From: Calditrichia bacterium
GTDB taxonomy: Bacteria; Calditrichota; Calditrichia; JAJRVZ01
Direction of reading: 5' to 3'
DNA: 9,374 nt
NCBI GenBank assembly: GCA_030634505.1
Contig: DAOWAQ010000056.1
Coordinates: 1-9,374 of the forward strand
In this document: in pieces, positions 1-7,820 of the stretch
How the letters are laid out: each line of letters starts with the position of its first letter
Numbering within the stretch: position 1 is the first letter of the stretch
Position numbers and translations under genes: made by a program
Notes under the pieces: model-generated
Seen by the model: the letters and a program-made list of their open reading frames with translations, nothing else
What the model was told of the DNA's origin: nothing
Databases searched by the model: none

Positions 1-1252
1 GTTCAAGTTCTCGTACAACTCCGGTCCACATATTATTTAATTCTAAAAAATTGATCAATTTATTTCTAAAATGACTGGAAAAATGAGGCGTCAATTTTAG
101 ATCATTTAGCTTGTTAGTTGCTTTGTTATAATTATTATTTTCCTCAAGCCACTTATAATATAAATCCAAAGAAAGTGACAAATATATATCTAAAGAATCG
201 GGTAATTTAGTTAACTGATCTTCTAAAAGAGATATAGCATTTACTATATTATTTTGATTATACCAGGCAATAGCATTTTTTAATTGCCTTTTATTCTTTT
301 CAGATCCTTTTGAGTTATGCATACTTTTTTCATATGATTTCTGCGCTAAGGCAAATTTTTTATCCAAAAAATGAGCGTCACCTAATAATTCATTCATTTC
401 ATTTTCTGTTTCTTTTTGCGGATCACGGCCAAGACCATCATTCAAAATTTGTTTTGCTTCATTAAATTTACCATTCTGAATTTTGATTTTTGCCAATCTT
501 AAACAAGCATATATATATTCTTCACTTCTGTCATATGATTTCCGAACAATTGTAAAATAATATTCTGCATCTTTAACATACCCTTGTTGTTCGGATAGTT
601 CTCCCAGTAGAAAATTTGTTTGAGCTTTTATATCTTTGTTAGCATCACTTTGAAGAATTTTGTTAAATTTTTCTTTTGCTTTACTAATTTTTCCGCTACT
701 TAAATACAATTTGCCATGGGATACTAGTGAAAGATAATAAGCTGCGCTTTCTACATACCTATCTTGTATTAGTGAAAAAAGTTGATCTGCTTTTTCATAA
801 TTATTTAAGAAGAGATAGATATTACCGGCATTTAATGCTGCATTAGGTGCCTTAGGACTTGATGAGTATAATGTTTTAACTGTTTCATAAGATTTTGCAG
901 CATCGAGAAAATTATTGGATTTTTCATAACTTTCAGCACTCATATACCAACTTTCTGATGCACGCTTACTCTTAGGAAAATTTACAGCAACTGATTGGAA
1001 TTCAATTCTCGCATTTTTATAATCGCCAAGGTTATACAGCGACATACCTGCATAAAATCCTGCTTCATCTAAATTAGAACTGCCGGGATGATTGTTCGCA
1101 AACCTTATGAATTGTTGGGCAGAAAGGTCGTAAAATTTTTCTTCATATAATTTAAGAGCGTAAGAAAAATCATCACTTTCTGAATAATTTTGAGAATAAC
1201 ATAATGTTACAAATATTAATAAAATACAAACACTAAAAAATAACTTTTTCAT
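1..1252 (-). CDS. Secreted TPR-repeat protein, 3' end cut off by window edge
   Basis: My translation of the minus strand from ATG at 1252 runs open for 417 codons to the window edge, so the C-terminus is missing. Residues 1-20 form a signal peptide: KK, then a hydrophobic stretch from about 4 to 18. The likely signal peptidase I cut is just before Gln21 (CYS|QN), which places the protein in the periplasm. The rest is helical tetratricopeptide-type repeats, for example at about 28-56, 62-93, 97-130, 137-165, 175-204, 210-241, 246-277 and 283-310, with Tyr/Ala/Gly spacing such as AGMSLYNLGDYKNARIEF. The first three repeats resemble CpoB/YbgF and BamD-like envelope scaffolds, but the protein is longer than those and I would not assign either name. 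Its start lies one base past the pcrA stop (TGA-A-ATG), so translation is probably coupled. A GAGG at 1265-1268, inside pcrA and 12 bases from the ATG, may serve as its ribosome binding site. The exact function is unknown. Confidence 0.85.
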   Translation of the reverse strand, partial: MKKLFFSVCILLIFVTLCYSQNYSESDDFSYALKLYEEKFYDLSAQQFIRFANNHPGSSNLDEAGFYAGMSLYNLGDYKNARIEFQSVAVNFPKSKRASESWYMSAESYEKSNNFLDAAKSYETVKTLYSSSPKAPNAALNAGNIYLFLNNYEKADQLFSLIQDRYVESAAYYLSLVSHGKLYLSSGKISKAKEKFNKILQSDANKDIKAQTNFLLGELSEQQGYVKDAEYYFTIVRKSYDRSEEYIYACLRLAKIKIQNGKFNEAKQILNDGLGRDPQKETENEMNELLGDAHFLDKKFALAQKSYEKSMHNSKGSEKNKRQLKNAIAWYNQNNIVNAISLLEDQLTKLPDSLDIYLSLSLDLYYKWLEENNNYNKATNKLNDLKLTPHFSSHFRNKLINFLELNNMWTGVVRELE

Positions 1253-1253
1253 T

Positions 1254-3470
1254 TCAATCAGTAACCTCAAGTGGGGTTAGATTTGCATACTGAGCAATCA
1301 GTTTTTTTAAAACATTTCCTTCGAATAGAACCGAGATTTTTGCTTTATCCCCATTCCCCTCAACATTGGTAACTTTACCTTTACCAAAGGTTTCATGATA
1401 TACTAAATTTCCGACATTAAAACTGACTTCATTTTCTTGCGATTCTCCATTATCGCTGAAATAAGATAGCATTTTTTTTCTACGAGACTGTTTTCTTGAT
1501 TTTATAGTTCGTGTGCTGGAAAGTTTAGATGCTTTTAGTTCCATAAATTCCATCGATATTTCATCAATAAATAATGATGGAACCGATGAAACATAGGTGT
1601 TATATTTTCTTCTTCTTTTGGCGTAGCTAAGATAAAGATTCTCTTCTGCTCTGGTCATTCCTACATAAAGCAACCTACGCTCTTCTTCCAATTCTGAAGT
1701 ATCAGCTGAATTCCTTTGTAATGGAAAGAGGTCCATTTCTAATCCTGTGATAAAAACAACCGGAAATTCCAGACCTTTGGAAGCATGTAAGGTCATAAGA
1801 GTTATTGAATTATTTTCTTCATTAAGCGCATCAATATCTGACATTAAAGCTACATTCTCTAAAAAAGCATTAAGAGTATCTGAATTCTTGCTGCTTTGTC
1901 GTTCGGCGACAAAACTTTCTATCGTATTAAATAATTCATATACATTATCTATTCTACTTTCACTCTCTAATTGATCATATTCAGTTTTTAAATAATTTAT
2001 AATACCTGATTCAGTAGCCAAAGTGGAAGTTAATTCTGACGCTGATATTTCATCTTTTAATGCGCGGTATTTTTGCATTAATTCATAAAATTCAACTACC
2101 CTATTTGCCATTCCTGCTGAAATGCTTGGAATTTCCCTAACATGCCCTAGTGCATCAAACAGTGTTGTATCTAAGCTTTCTGCATATTTTTCGATCTTTC
2201 CAACTGTAGTTTCACCTATTCCCCTTAAAGGAAAGTTGATGATTCTCTTTAAATTTACAGCATCCCTGGTATTACATATAACTTTCAAATATGCCAAAAT
2301 ATCTTTTACTTCTTTACGATCATAAAATTTTGTTCCGCTGATTATAGAATAAGAGATTGCATTTCTACGCAGTTCATCTTCAATTACCCTGCTTTGAGCA
2401 TTTGTTCTGTAAAGAATAGCAATATCCTTGAATGAGCGTTTTTTAGTAAACATTTGATGGTGAATTTGTTCTAAAATACTTTTTGCTTCATCCATTTCGT
2501 CTTCTGTTTCCATAAGCATTATTTTATCGCCATCATCTTTTTTTGTCCAAAGGTTTTTTCCAATTCGTTCAGTATTATTAGAAACAAGAGAATTTGCGCC
2601 TTTTAAAATATTACTATTTGATCTATAATTTTCTTCTAGTCTGTATAATTCAGACTCTGGATATTCTTTAGGAAAATTAAGAATATTATTAATATCAGCC
2701 CCACGCCATTTATAAATGGATTGATCTTCATCTCCAACTACACAAATTCTACCTTTGTCACCAACAAGCATTTTGATAACCAGATATTGTGCTTTATTTG
2801 TATCTTGATATTCATCGATAAAAATATGTTTAAATTTACTTCTATATTTTTCTAAAATTTTTGGATTATTTTGAAATAATTCTATCGGTTTAAGGAGCAA
2901 GTCGTCAAAATCCAAAGCATTATTTTTACCCAAATATGATTGATATTCTCTATATACATCAGGTAATAATTCTTCAAAACTATCTATCGAATTATTATCC
3001 AAATCATCAGGAAACTGAAAATTATTTTTTGCACGGCTAATTCTACTTTGGAATCTATTTGGTAAATGTAGTTGCTGAGGTATGTTTAAATTACTCATTA
3101 CCTTTTTAAGAGCCCTTACCTGATCATCCGAATCATATATCGTAAAATCAGAACTAATACCCAGATTGGTTGCTTCAATTCTAATTATGCGTGCAAATAT
3201 GGAATGGAATGTACCATTCCACATGTTATCAAGGTTGGATTTTAATAAATTTAAAAGTCGCTCTTTCATTTCTTTGGCAGCTTTGTTGGTGAATGTCACT
3301 GCCAGTATATTTGCCGGTTTTACTTTTTCATTTTTGATTAAATAGGCAATTCTATGAGTAAGTGTACTGGTCTTACCACTCCCAGCGCCAGCTAATATCA
3401 ATATTTTATCACTTTTACTACTTGCAGCCTTTTTTTGCTGTTCGTTAAGTTGTTTCAAATCTACATCCAT
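1254..3470 (-). CDS. pcrA: ATP-dependent 3'-5' DNA helicase, UvrD/PcrA type
   Basis: This is a 738-residue superfamily 1A helicase of normal length for UvrD/PcrA. It unwinds DNA and strips proteins from it during nucleotide excision repair, mismatch repair and replication-transcription conflicts. All expected motifs are visible in order: Q motif LNEQQKKA (8-15), Walker A AGAGSGKT (27-34), Ia TFTNKAAKEM (59-68), GTFHS (86-90), ALDFDDLLL (185-193), Walker B IDEYQDTN (218-225), motif III VVGDEDQSIYKWRGAD (244-259), IV LEENYRS (278-284), V TLMTLHASKGLEF (557-569) and VI RRLLYVGMTRAEE (598-610). After a basic linker (about 650-670), residues 685-735 (GNLVYHETFGKGKVTNV onward) match the Tudor-like C-terminal domain that contacts RNA polymerase in PcrA/UvrD. 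RecB-type nuclease motifs are absent. The gene begins nine bases after the mltG stop, with only a weak GAGA as a possible ribosome binding site. Either uvrD or pcrA would be an acceptable name. Confidence 0.96.
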   Translation of the reverse strand: MDVDLKQLNEQQKKAASSKSDKILILAGAGSGKTSTLTHRIAYLIKNEKVKPANILAVTFTNKAAKEMKERLLNLLKSNLDNMWNGTFHSIFARIIRIEATNLGISSDFTIYDSDDQVRALKKVMSNLNIPQQLHLPNRFQSRISRAKNNFQFPDDLDNNSIDSFEELLPDVYREYQSYLGKNNALDFDDLLLKPIELFQNNPKILEKYRSKFKHIFIDEYQDTNKAQYLVIKMLVGDKGRICVVGDEDQSIYKWRGADINNILNFPKEYPESELYRLEENYRSNSNILKGANSLVSNNTERIGKNLWTKKDDGDKIMLMETEDEMDEAKSILEQIHHQMFTKKRSFKDIAILYRTNAQSRVIEDELRRNAISYSIISGTKFYDRKEVKDILAYLKVICNTRDAVNLKRIINFPLRGIGETTVGKIEKYAESLDTTLFDALGHVREIPSISAGMANRVVEFYELMQKYRALKDEISASELTSTLATESGIINYLKTEYDQLESESRIDNVYELFNTIESFVAERQSSKNSDTLNAFLENVALMSDIDALNEENNSITLMTLHASKGLEFPVVFITGLEMDLFPLQRNSADTSELEEERRLLYVGMTRAEENLYLSYAKRRRKYNTYVSSVPSLFIDEISMEFMELKASKLSSTRTIKSRKQSRRKKMLSYFSDNGESQENEVSFNVGNLVYHETFGKGKVTNVEGNGDKAKISVLFEGNVLKKLIAQYANLTPLEVTD

Positions 3471-3479
3471 TCTAATTTC

Positions 3480-4538
3480 TCAATTTTCTATTTTTTTTCT
3501 TTTTCTAACTTCTCTGCGTATCCTGTTAAATTTTGCTTTCGCCCTGGCATGTTCGGCAGCATTTTTTGAAAATGCATGCCCACCGTCTCCAGTTGCTACA
3601 AAAAATATAAAATTCGTTATTTCAGGATAAATCGCAGCATTAATTGAACTTTTACCAGGATTGTTAATTGGACCTGGTGGTAATCCATAATATTTATATG
3701 TATTATATGGAGAATCAATTTCCAAATCTTTGTATAATAAACGCCTCGGTGGACCTTGCAAAATATACTGAATGGTGGGATCAGCTTGCAATTTTATATT
3801 TCGATTTAAGCGATTATAATAAACTGATGCAATTTTACTTCTTTCATCATCTAAAATTGCTTCGCCTTCAATAATTGATGCTAAAGTTAGAATTTGGTGT
3901 TGATTCATTTTTAATTTATCCATTTGTATCCGAGCGGTGGAATCAAATTTCGATAAACAACTGTTAAAAAGAATCTCAATGATCGTTTTTTCAGACATCC
4001 CCCAATAAAAGTAATATGTATCAGGAAGAAGATAGCCTTCTAAACTATATTTATTAATCCCAAATTGACTTATGAAAACAGAATCTTCAGTTAATTTTAT
4101 AAAAACTTTTTTATTGATACCCAGTTCATCCTGCAGTTTTAGTGCAATATCTTCATTGGACCATCCTTCTAATAAAGTAACTTTTATTTGTTTTACTTTT
4201 GCTTGCGATAAATATTTAGCAAGCTGCGCATAATTTAATCCTACCGGTATTTCGAAATGCCCTGCTTTTATTTCCTTTTCTTTTCCCAATGACATTATCC
4301 AGATTTTAAAAAGTTCTATATCTTCAATGAGCCCTTTATTTTTAAGAGTATCCGCAATTGTTTGCAATGTTGAACCTTTTGGGATTTCTACTGTAACTGT
4401 ATTAATCAAATCACCATTTAAATCCGGAATTGTACAATAATTTATTAAGTCACATATAAAAAAAGGTAAAATTAACAATAAAATAATAATACTTTTTTGT
4501 CTGCCATTTAAATTTTTAAATAAATTTACAACCTTCAT
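3480..4538 (-). CDS. mltG: Endolytic murein transglycosylase MltG (YceG-like)
   Basis: The protein has 352 residues, close to E. coli MltG. It is an inner-membrane lytic transglycosylase that cuts nascent glycan strands in the periplasm and is thought to set strand length. A short cytoplasmic N-terminus is followed by one membrane segment (about 16-35). A LysM-like subdomain follows (about 48-113, starting VEIPKGSTLQTIADTL), then the YceG catalytic domain. The catalytic glutamate is Glu224 in LASIIEGEA (219-227), equivalent to the Glu of LASIVEKE in E. coli. Other family blocks are KLQADPTIQYIL (249-260), DSPYNTYKYYGLPPGPINNP (275-294) and FFVATGDGGHAFS (312-324). The C-terminal tail is strongly basic (KFNRIRREVRKRKK). 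Its ATG lies 13 bases after the trpD-like stop and has no clear Shine-Dalgarno site, so coupled translation is likely. The yabG, tmk and holB neighbours that flank mltG in some other bacteria are absent. Confidence 0.95.
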   Translation of the reverse strand: MKVVNLFKNLNGRQKSIIILLLILPFFICDLINYCTIPDLNGDLINTVTVEIPKGSTLQTIADTLKNKGLIEDIELFKIWIMSLGKEKEIKAGHFEIPVGLNYAQLAKYLSQAKVKQIKVTLLEGWSNEDIALKLQDELGINKKVFIKLTEDSVFISQFGINKYSLEGYLLPDTYYFYWGMSEKTIIEILFNSCLSKFDSTARIQMDKLKMNQHQILTLASIIEGEAILDDERSKIASVYYNRLNRNIKLQADPTIQYILQGPPRRLLYKDLEIDSPYNTYKYYGLPPGPINNPGKSSINAAIYPEITNFIFFVATGDGGHAFSKNAAEHARAKAKFNRIRREVRKRKKIEN

Positions 4539-4551
4539 TATTTCTATATAT

Positions 4552-5577
4552 TTATTTAACAGAATTTGTATATTCGATTAATTTTTCAAGTTTATTTAAT
4601 GCTGAACCATTCTGTACAGATTCTTTGGCTAATTTGATACCTTCATATAATGAATCAACCTTTCCACTTACTTTAATCGCCGCCCCAGCATTTAACAATG
4701 CAATATTTAAAGCAGGTGAATCTTTGCCTTTTAGAGCATTTAATAAATATTTTTTATTTGTTGCACATGTTTTACTTTGAATTGTATTTAGCGGAGCAGA
4801 TAACATTTGAAAATTTTCCGGCTTAACTTCATACTCATAAATAGTGCCATTGACTAACTCTACAATTTTTGTCGGGACGCTTATGGAAATTTCATCAATG
4901 CCCTCTTTACCATGTACAGCCATCACCTGAATAGCGCCCAATTCTTTCAATACTTCAACCACTAATCGAAGTAATTTCTCATCATATACTCCAATTAGTT
5001 GTCTTTTTGTACGCGCCGGATTTGTTAAAGGACCTAATATATTGAATATTGTTCTAGCACCAATTTCACTCCTTGGCCCTAAAGTATAAGCAGCTGAAGC
5101 CTGGTATTTCGGTGCAAATATAAATGCAATACCTATTTCATATAGGCATTTTTCTACTTGTTCCGGCAATAATTCCACTTTCACGCCCAGTTTTGATAAT
5201 ACATCTGCACTTCCACATTTACTGGATACAGAACGGTAACCATGTTTCGCAACCGCAACTCCTGCACCCGCTGCAATAAATGCCGCCGTTGTGGAAATGT
5301 TAAAAGTATTAAGTGAATCACCACCGGTTCCACATGTATCAACTATATTTGCAAATTGTGTTTTAATTTTTTTTGATTGTTGAGTAACAGCTTCTGCGGC
5401 ACCTGTAACTTCTTCGACTGTTTCGCCTTTCATTCTCATAGCAACCAAATAGGCAGATATTTGTGCATCCGTAGTTTTACCCTGCATTATGAGTGTCATA
5501 ATTTTGCGACTCTCTGAACGGGTAAGACTTTTACCTTCTATTAATTTATTAATGGCAATTTGAATCGTGAGTTTCAT
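4552..5577 (-). CDS. trpD: Anthranilate phosphoribosyltransferase-like protein (TrpD family, altered acceptor site)
   Basis: A full-length 341-residue member of the TrpD family, which joins phosphoribosyl pyrophosphate to anthranilate in tryptophan synthesis. The N-terminal helical domain (1-70, with DAQISAYLVAMRMKGETVEE at 37-56) is typical. The PRPP and magnesium sites are intact: DTCGTGGDSLNTFNIST (80-96), KHG (111-113), SSKCGSADVL (118-127) and DE in GIDEISIS (226-233). RTIFNILGPLTNPA (175-188) is also canonical, and Arg169 keeps the anthranilate-contacting arginine. Other acceptor-pocket positions differ. The usual KHGN reads KHGY (Tyr114), and the usual FAPKYHPAMKH reads FAPKYQASAAY (154-164), which removes the tunnel histidine. 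The start ATG overlaps the upstream stop as TAATG, so translation is coupled. No other trp gene lies in the window. Family membership is certain. Whether anthranilate is the true acceptor is open, so treat the symbol as a family label. Confidence 0.88.
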   Translation of the reverse strand: MKLTIQIAINKLIEGKSLTRSESRKIMTLIMQGKTTDAQISAYLVAMRMKGETVEEVTGAAEAVTQQSKKIKTQFANIVDTCGTGGDSLNTFNISTTAAFIAAGAGVAVAKHGYRSVSSKCGSADVLSKLGVKVELLPEQVEKCLYEIGIAFIFAPKYQASAAYTLGPRSEIGARTIFNILGPLTNPARTKRQLIGVYDEKLLRLVVEVLKELGAIQVMAVHGKEGIDEISISVPTKIVELVNGTIYEYEVKPENFQMLSAPLNTIQSKTCATNKKYLLNALKGKDSPALNIALLNAGAAIKVSGKVDSLYEGIKLAKESVQNGSALNKLEKLIEYTNSVK

Positions 5578-6431
5578 TAAAATTCTTCTTTTTCAGTTTC
5601 TGACTTTATATTAATATTTTGAAATAATTTTAATATACTTTTGTCGGAAGTTATCGAATTATCCATTTTTACATAATTTACATTGTATGATGCCGATTTG
5701 CCCTCTACTAATATCTCAATCACTGCTATAGATTCGGCATCGTGTCCTCCACCAACTATTACTGAACTGCCGGTTTTCCATATTCCTTCCTGTTGATCAG
5801 AAGACAATAATAATAAATCAAAATTTTTGTATATTTTTATTAATTTTTGTGCATTTTGTAAATATCCATTATATAAAAGTACATTAATTCCATCTAAAAT
5901 ATATTCATATTCGACTAAATCTTCATTTAGAATTAACCAATCAGGTTTTGCACTATATTTAAATAAATCAGGAGAAATATAACCAAAAAACCTGATTTTT
6001 ACATTATCAATTATAAAATCTTTTGATTTGTTTAAGTTTAAATTACTATTCGAATTTATTATATCTGTATAATATTTAGTGGAATATTGATTATATAAAT
6101 TTTTATTTTCAAAAAATAAATGGACACCTGGTGCAAGTAAATCATAATTTAAAAGTGACAATGATTTATATACTGCGTTATTTAGTTCTATAAAAGGATA
6201 CGAATTACAAATATTTCCACCATCAATCACAATAGTATTGATATTATTTTTGCGGAAATCATCAATGTAAGTTTTTATTCGATCAATTCCCCCTAATGGA
6301 TTTGAGCCACAGTTGCAATTTTGGTATGTAGCATTGATATTGGCTGTAAATAATATACTTACTTTGTTTCCAAACAAAATATTTACAAAAAATATTGTAC
6401 TGATTAATATTGTTGTGCTAAAAGCTCGCAT
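5577..6431 (-). CDS. Secreted 5'-nucleotidase/metallophosphatase-like protein, probably catalytically dead
   Basis: A 284-residue protein with an N-terminal export signal (MRAF then a hydrophobic run to about residue 20), so probably periplasmic. Its layout follows the N-terminal domain of UshA-like 5'-nucleotidases: SILFTANINATY (25-36), PLGGIDRIKTYIDDFRK (45-61), TIVIDGGNICNS (66-77), LNYDLLAPGVHLF (94-106), INVLLYNGYL (182-191), FDLLLLSSDQQEG (204-216) and a final strand block from 222 to 242. Set against the consensus motifs recalled from the family, most metal ligands are changed: the D-x-H pair reads N-x-N (31-33), the second Asp of DxGD reads Asn73, N-H-E reads V-H-L (103-105), and the late histidines are missing. 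Asp70 and His104 remain. Cys39 and Cys41 form a C-N-C-G motif next to PLGG, which could bind a metal or be redox active. The 35-base gap after purA has no Shine-Dalgarno site. The stop overlaps the trpD-like start. No function is assigned. Confidence 0.75.
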   Translation of the reverse strand: MRAFSTTILISTIFFVNILFGNKVSILFTANINATYQNCNCGSNPLGGIDRIKTYIDDFRKNNINTIVIDGGNICNSYPFIELNNAVYKSLSLLNYDLLAPGVHLFFENKNLYNQYSTKYYTDIINSNSNLNLNKSKDFIIDNVKIRFFGYISPDLFKYSAKPDWLILNEDLVEYEYILDGINVLLYNGYLQNAQKLIKIYKNFDLLLLSSDQQEGIWKTGSSVIVGGGHDAESIAVIEILVEGKSASYNVNYVKMDNSITSDKSILKLFQNINIKSETEKEEF

Positions 6432-6466
6432 GAATTCAAAGTTAAAATTAATAAACTATTACACTT

Positions 6467-7741
6467 CTATTGACGAATTATTTGTCTTCTATTTACACCT
6501 ACTGAAATATACTTCGCGGGTATCCCACAATAATTTTCAATAGCAAGTATATAATTTTTAGTATTCTGAGGAAGATCTATAATATTTTTTATTTCTGATA
6601 TATTTTCTTTCCAGCCGGGAAACGATTTATATATAGGCTTGCATTGTGTTAGCACATGTAGAGAAGCCGGGAAATTATCTATACTTTTACCATTATATTC
6701 GTAAGATGTACAAATTTTGATTTCATCAAATGTATCTAGAACATCAAGTTTTGTAAGCGCAAAGGAGGTCAACCCGTTAATTCTAACTGAATATTGAGCG
6801 GCAATAGCATCAAACCATCCACATCTTCGGGGCCTTCCGGTCGTTGCACCAAATTCATTTCCTTCTTCACGCAGTTTTTCACCTATTTTATTATTTTCTT
6901 CTGTAGGGAACGGGCCTTCTCCCACCCTTGTTATATAGGCTTTCATTACCCCGACAACTTCTTCAATCGCTGTTGGCGGTAAGCCCGATCCACTAGAAGC
7001 TCCGCCTGATATGGGATTAGAGGAGGTCACATACGGATATGTTCCAAAATCGATATCTAACAAAGATCCCTGTGCACCTTCTAATAAAAGCGATTTTTTT
7101 GCTTTCCAGGCGTCAAATACAATCTTACTGCTATCGACAACAAAGGGTTCAAGCTGTTTTGCAATAATTTTAGTTTTTTCTAATATATCTTCAAATTTTA
7201 ATGGTTGTTGAAAATATTGCTCGACGAGAATTTTGTTGAAATAATTTATATTTTTTTCTAATCGTAATTTTAAAATATCATCACTAAATAATTCAGCTAC
7301 TCGAATTCCTTTTCTATTAAATTTATCCACATACGCCGGACCAATACCGCGTCCGGTAGTTCCTATCTTATGATTATTTAGGCTTTTTTCTGAATGTTGA
7401 TCTATTATCTTATGGTAAGGAAAAATTATGTGGGCACGATCAGAAATAAAAATTCTATTTTTATAATCAATTTCATTTTTATCTAAAAATTCTAATTCTT
7501 CGAAAAAGGCATCCGGATCAATTACCATTCCGTTGCCAAGAATACATTTTATTCCGGGTGTTAATATACCACTTGGTAGTAAATGTAATACATATTTCTT
7601 ACCGCTAATGTAAACAGTATGTCCCGCATTTGCACCACCCTGATACCTGATTACATAGTCCGATTCTGAAGCAACCACATCAACTAGTTTACCTTTTCCT
7701 TCATCACCCCATTGAGCACCGAGTATAATTTTAACGGGCAT
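6467..7741 (-). CDS. purA: Adenylosuccinate synthetase
   Basis: This 424-residue enzyme is a typical length for bacterial PurA. It condenses IMP with aspartate, using GTP, in the first committed step from IMP to AMP in the cytoplasm. The GTP/IMP loop LGAQWGDEGKGK (7-18) carries the catalytic base Asp13, and RYQGGANAGHTV (32-43) carries the catalytic acid His41, both at the same numbers as in the E. coli enzyme. Other signatures are GTTGRGIGPAYVDK (127-140), EGAQGSLLDIDFGTYPYVTS (221-240), TRVGEGPFPTE (271-281), the aspartate/IMP loop GATTGRPRRCGWFD (298-311) and the GTP base-recognition block TKLDVLD (330-336). A good ribosome binding site, GAAAGG, lies five bases upstream of the ATG and confirms the start. 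The gene follows the largest intergenic gap in the window and may open the downstream transcription unit. No other purine genes are in the window. Confidence 0.98.
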   Translation of the reverse strand: MPVKIILGAQWGDEGKGKLVDVVASESDYVIRYQGGANAGHTVYISGKKYVLHLLPSGILTPGIKCILGNGMVIDPDAFFEELEFLDKNEIDYKNRIFISDRAHIIFPYHKIIDQHSEKSLNNHKIGTTGRGIGPAYVDKFNRKGIRVAELFSDDILKLRLEKNINYFNKILVEQYFQQPLKFEDILEKTKIIAKQLEPFVVDSSKIVFDAWKAKKSLLLEGAQGSLLDIDFGTYPYVTSSNPISGGASSGSGLPPTAIEEVVGVMKAYITRVGEGPFPTEENNKIGEKLREEGNEFGATTGRPRRCGWFDAIAAQYSVRINGLTSFALTKLDVLDTFDEIKICTSYEYNGKSIDNFPASLHVLTQCKPIYKSFPGWKENISEIKNIIDLPQNTKNYILAIENYCGIPAKYISVGVNRRQIIRQ

Positions 7742-7820
7742 CTATACCTTTCAATTTAAAAATAATCTAAAAGTTAATACTTACATTATTATAAAAATTA
7801 TTTGAGGACTATTAGAGAAT
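7742..7820 (-). promoter_or_regulatory. Intergenic gap before purA with possible -10 element
   Basis: At 79 bases this is the longest non-coding stretch in the window and is almost entirely A/T. On the minus strand it contains a perfect TATAAT (7788-7793), about 47 bases upstream of the purA ATG. No TTGACA-like -35 box sits 16-18 bases further upstream; the sequence there reads TCTAAT. I also see no TTTG-type Bacteroidota element. There is no hairpin followed by a T-run, so the upstream secD-secF-STAS transcript is not visibly terminated here. A TATAAT can occur by chance in DNA this AT-rich, so the promoter call is weak. Confidence 0.25.
7747..7752 (-). promoter_or_regulatory. Ribosome binding site of purA
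   Basis: On the minus strand GAAAGG ends five bases before the purA ATG. It is one of the few strong Shine-Dalgarno matches in the window and supports the start that puts Asp13 and His41 at standard positions. Confidence 0.7.

Noticed and set aside
1189..1252. Lipoprotein signal on the TPR protein because of Cys18
   Set aside because: The residue before Cys18 is Leu (VTLC), which does not match a lipobox; a signal peptidase I site before Gln21 fits better.
1472..1479. Run of eight A in the pcrA coding strand, considered as a slippage or frameshift site
   Set aside because: The frame continues correctly through it to an intact C-terminal Tudor-like domain, and such runs are common in AT-rich DNA.
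1747..2325. Two short plus-strand open frames within pcrA
   Set aside because: They are antisense to coding sequence with strong helicase motifs and encode nothing recognisable.
3491..3498. Run of eight A near the mltG 3' end, considered as slippage or as part of a terminator
   Set aside because: It encodes the basic KRKK tail, there is no GC-rich hairpin beside it, and the run is on the wrong side for a T-tract on the transcribed strand.
4552..5577. Thymidine/pyrimidine nucleoside phosphorylase instead of TrpD
   Set aside because: The N-terminal domain is shared by the superfamily, but GTGGDSLNTFNIST, KHG...SSKxGSAD and FNILGPLTNPA are TrpD-type motifs, and the phosphorylase C-terminal domain is absent.
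6313..6543. Plus-strand open frame across the start of the secreted phosphatase-like gene and the end of purA
   Set aside because: It lies opposite two better-supported minus-strand genes, has no recognisable domain and no ribosome binding site, and its composition fits antisense AT-rich noise.
6794..7211. Two short plus-strand open frames within purA
   Set aside because: They are antisense shadows of highly conserved purA blocks.
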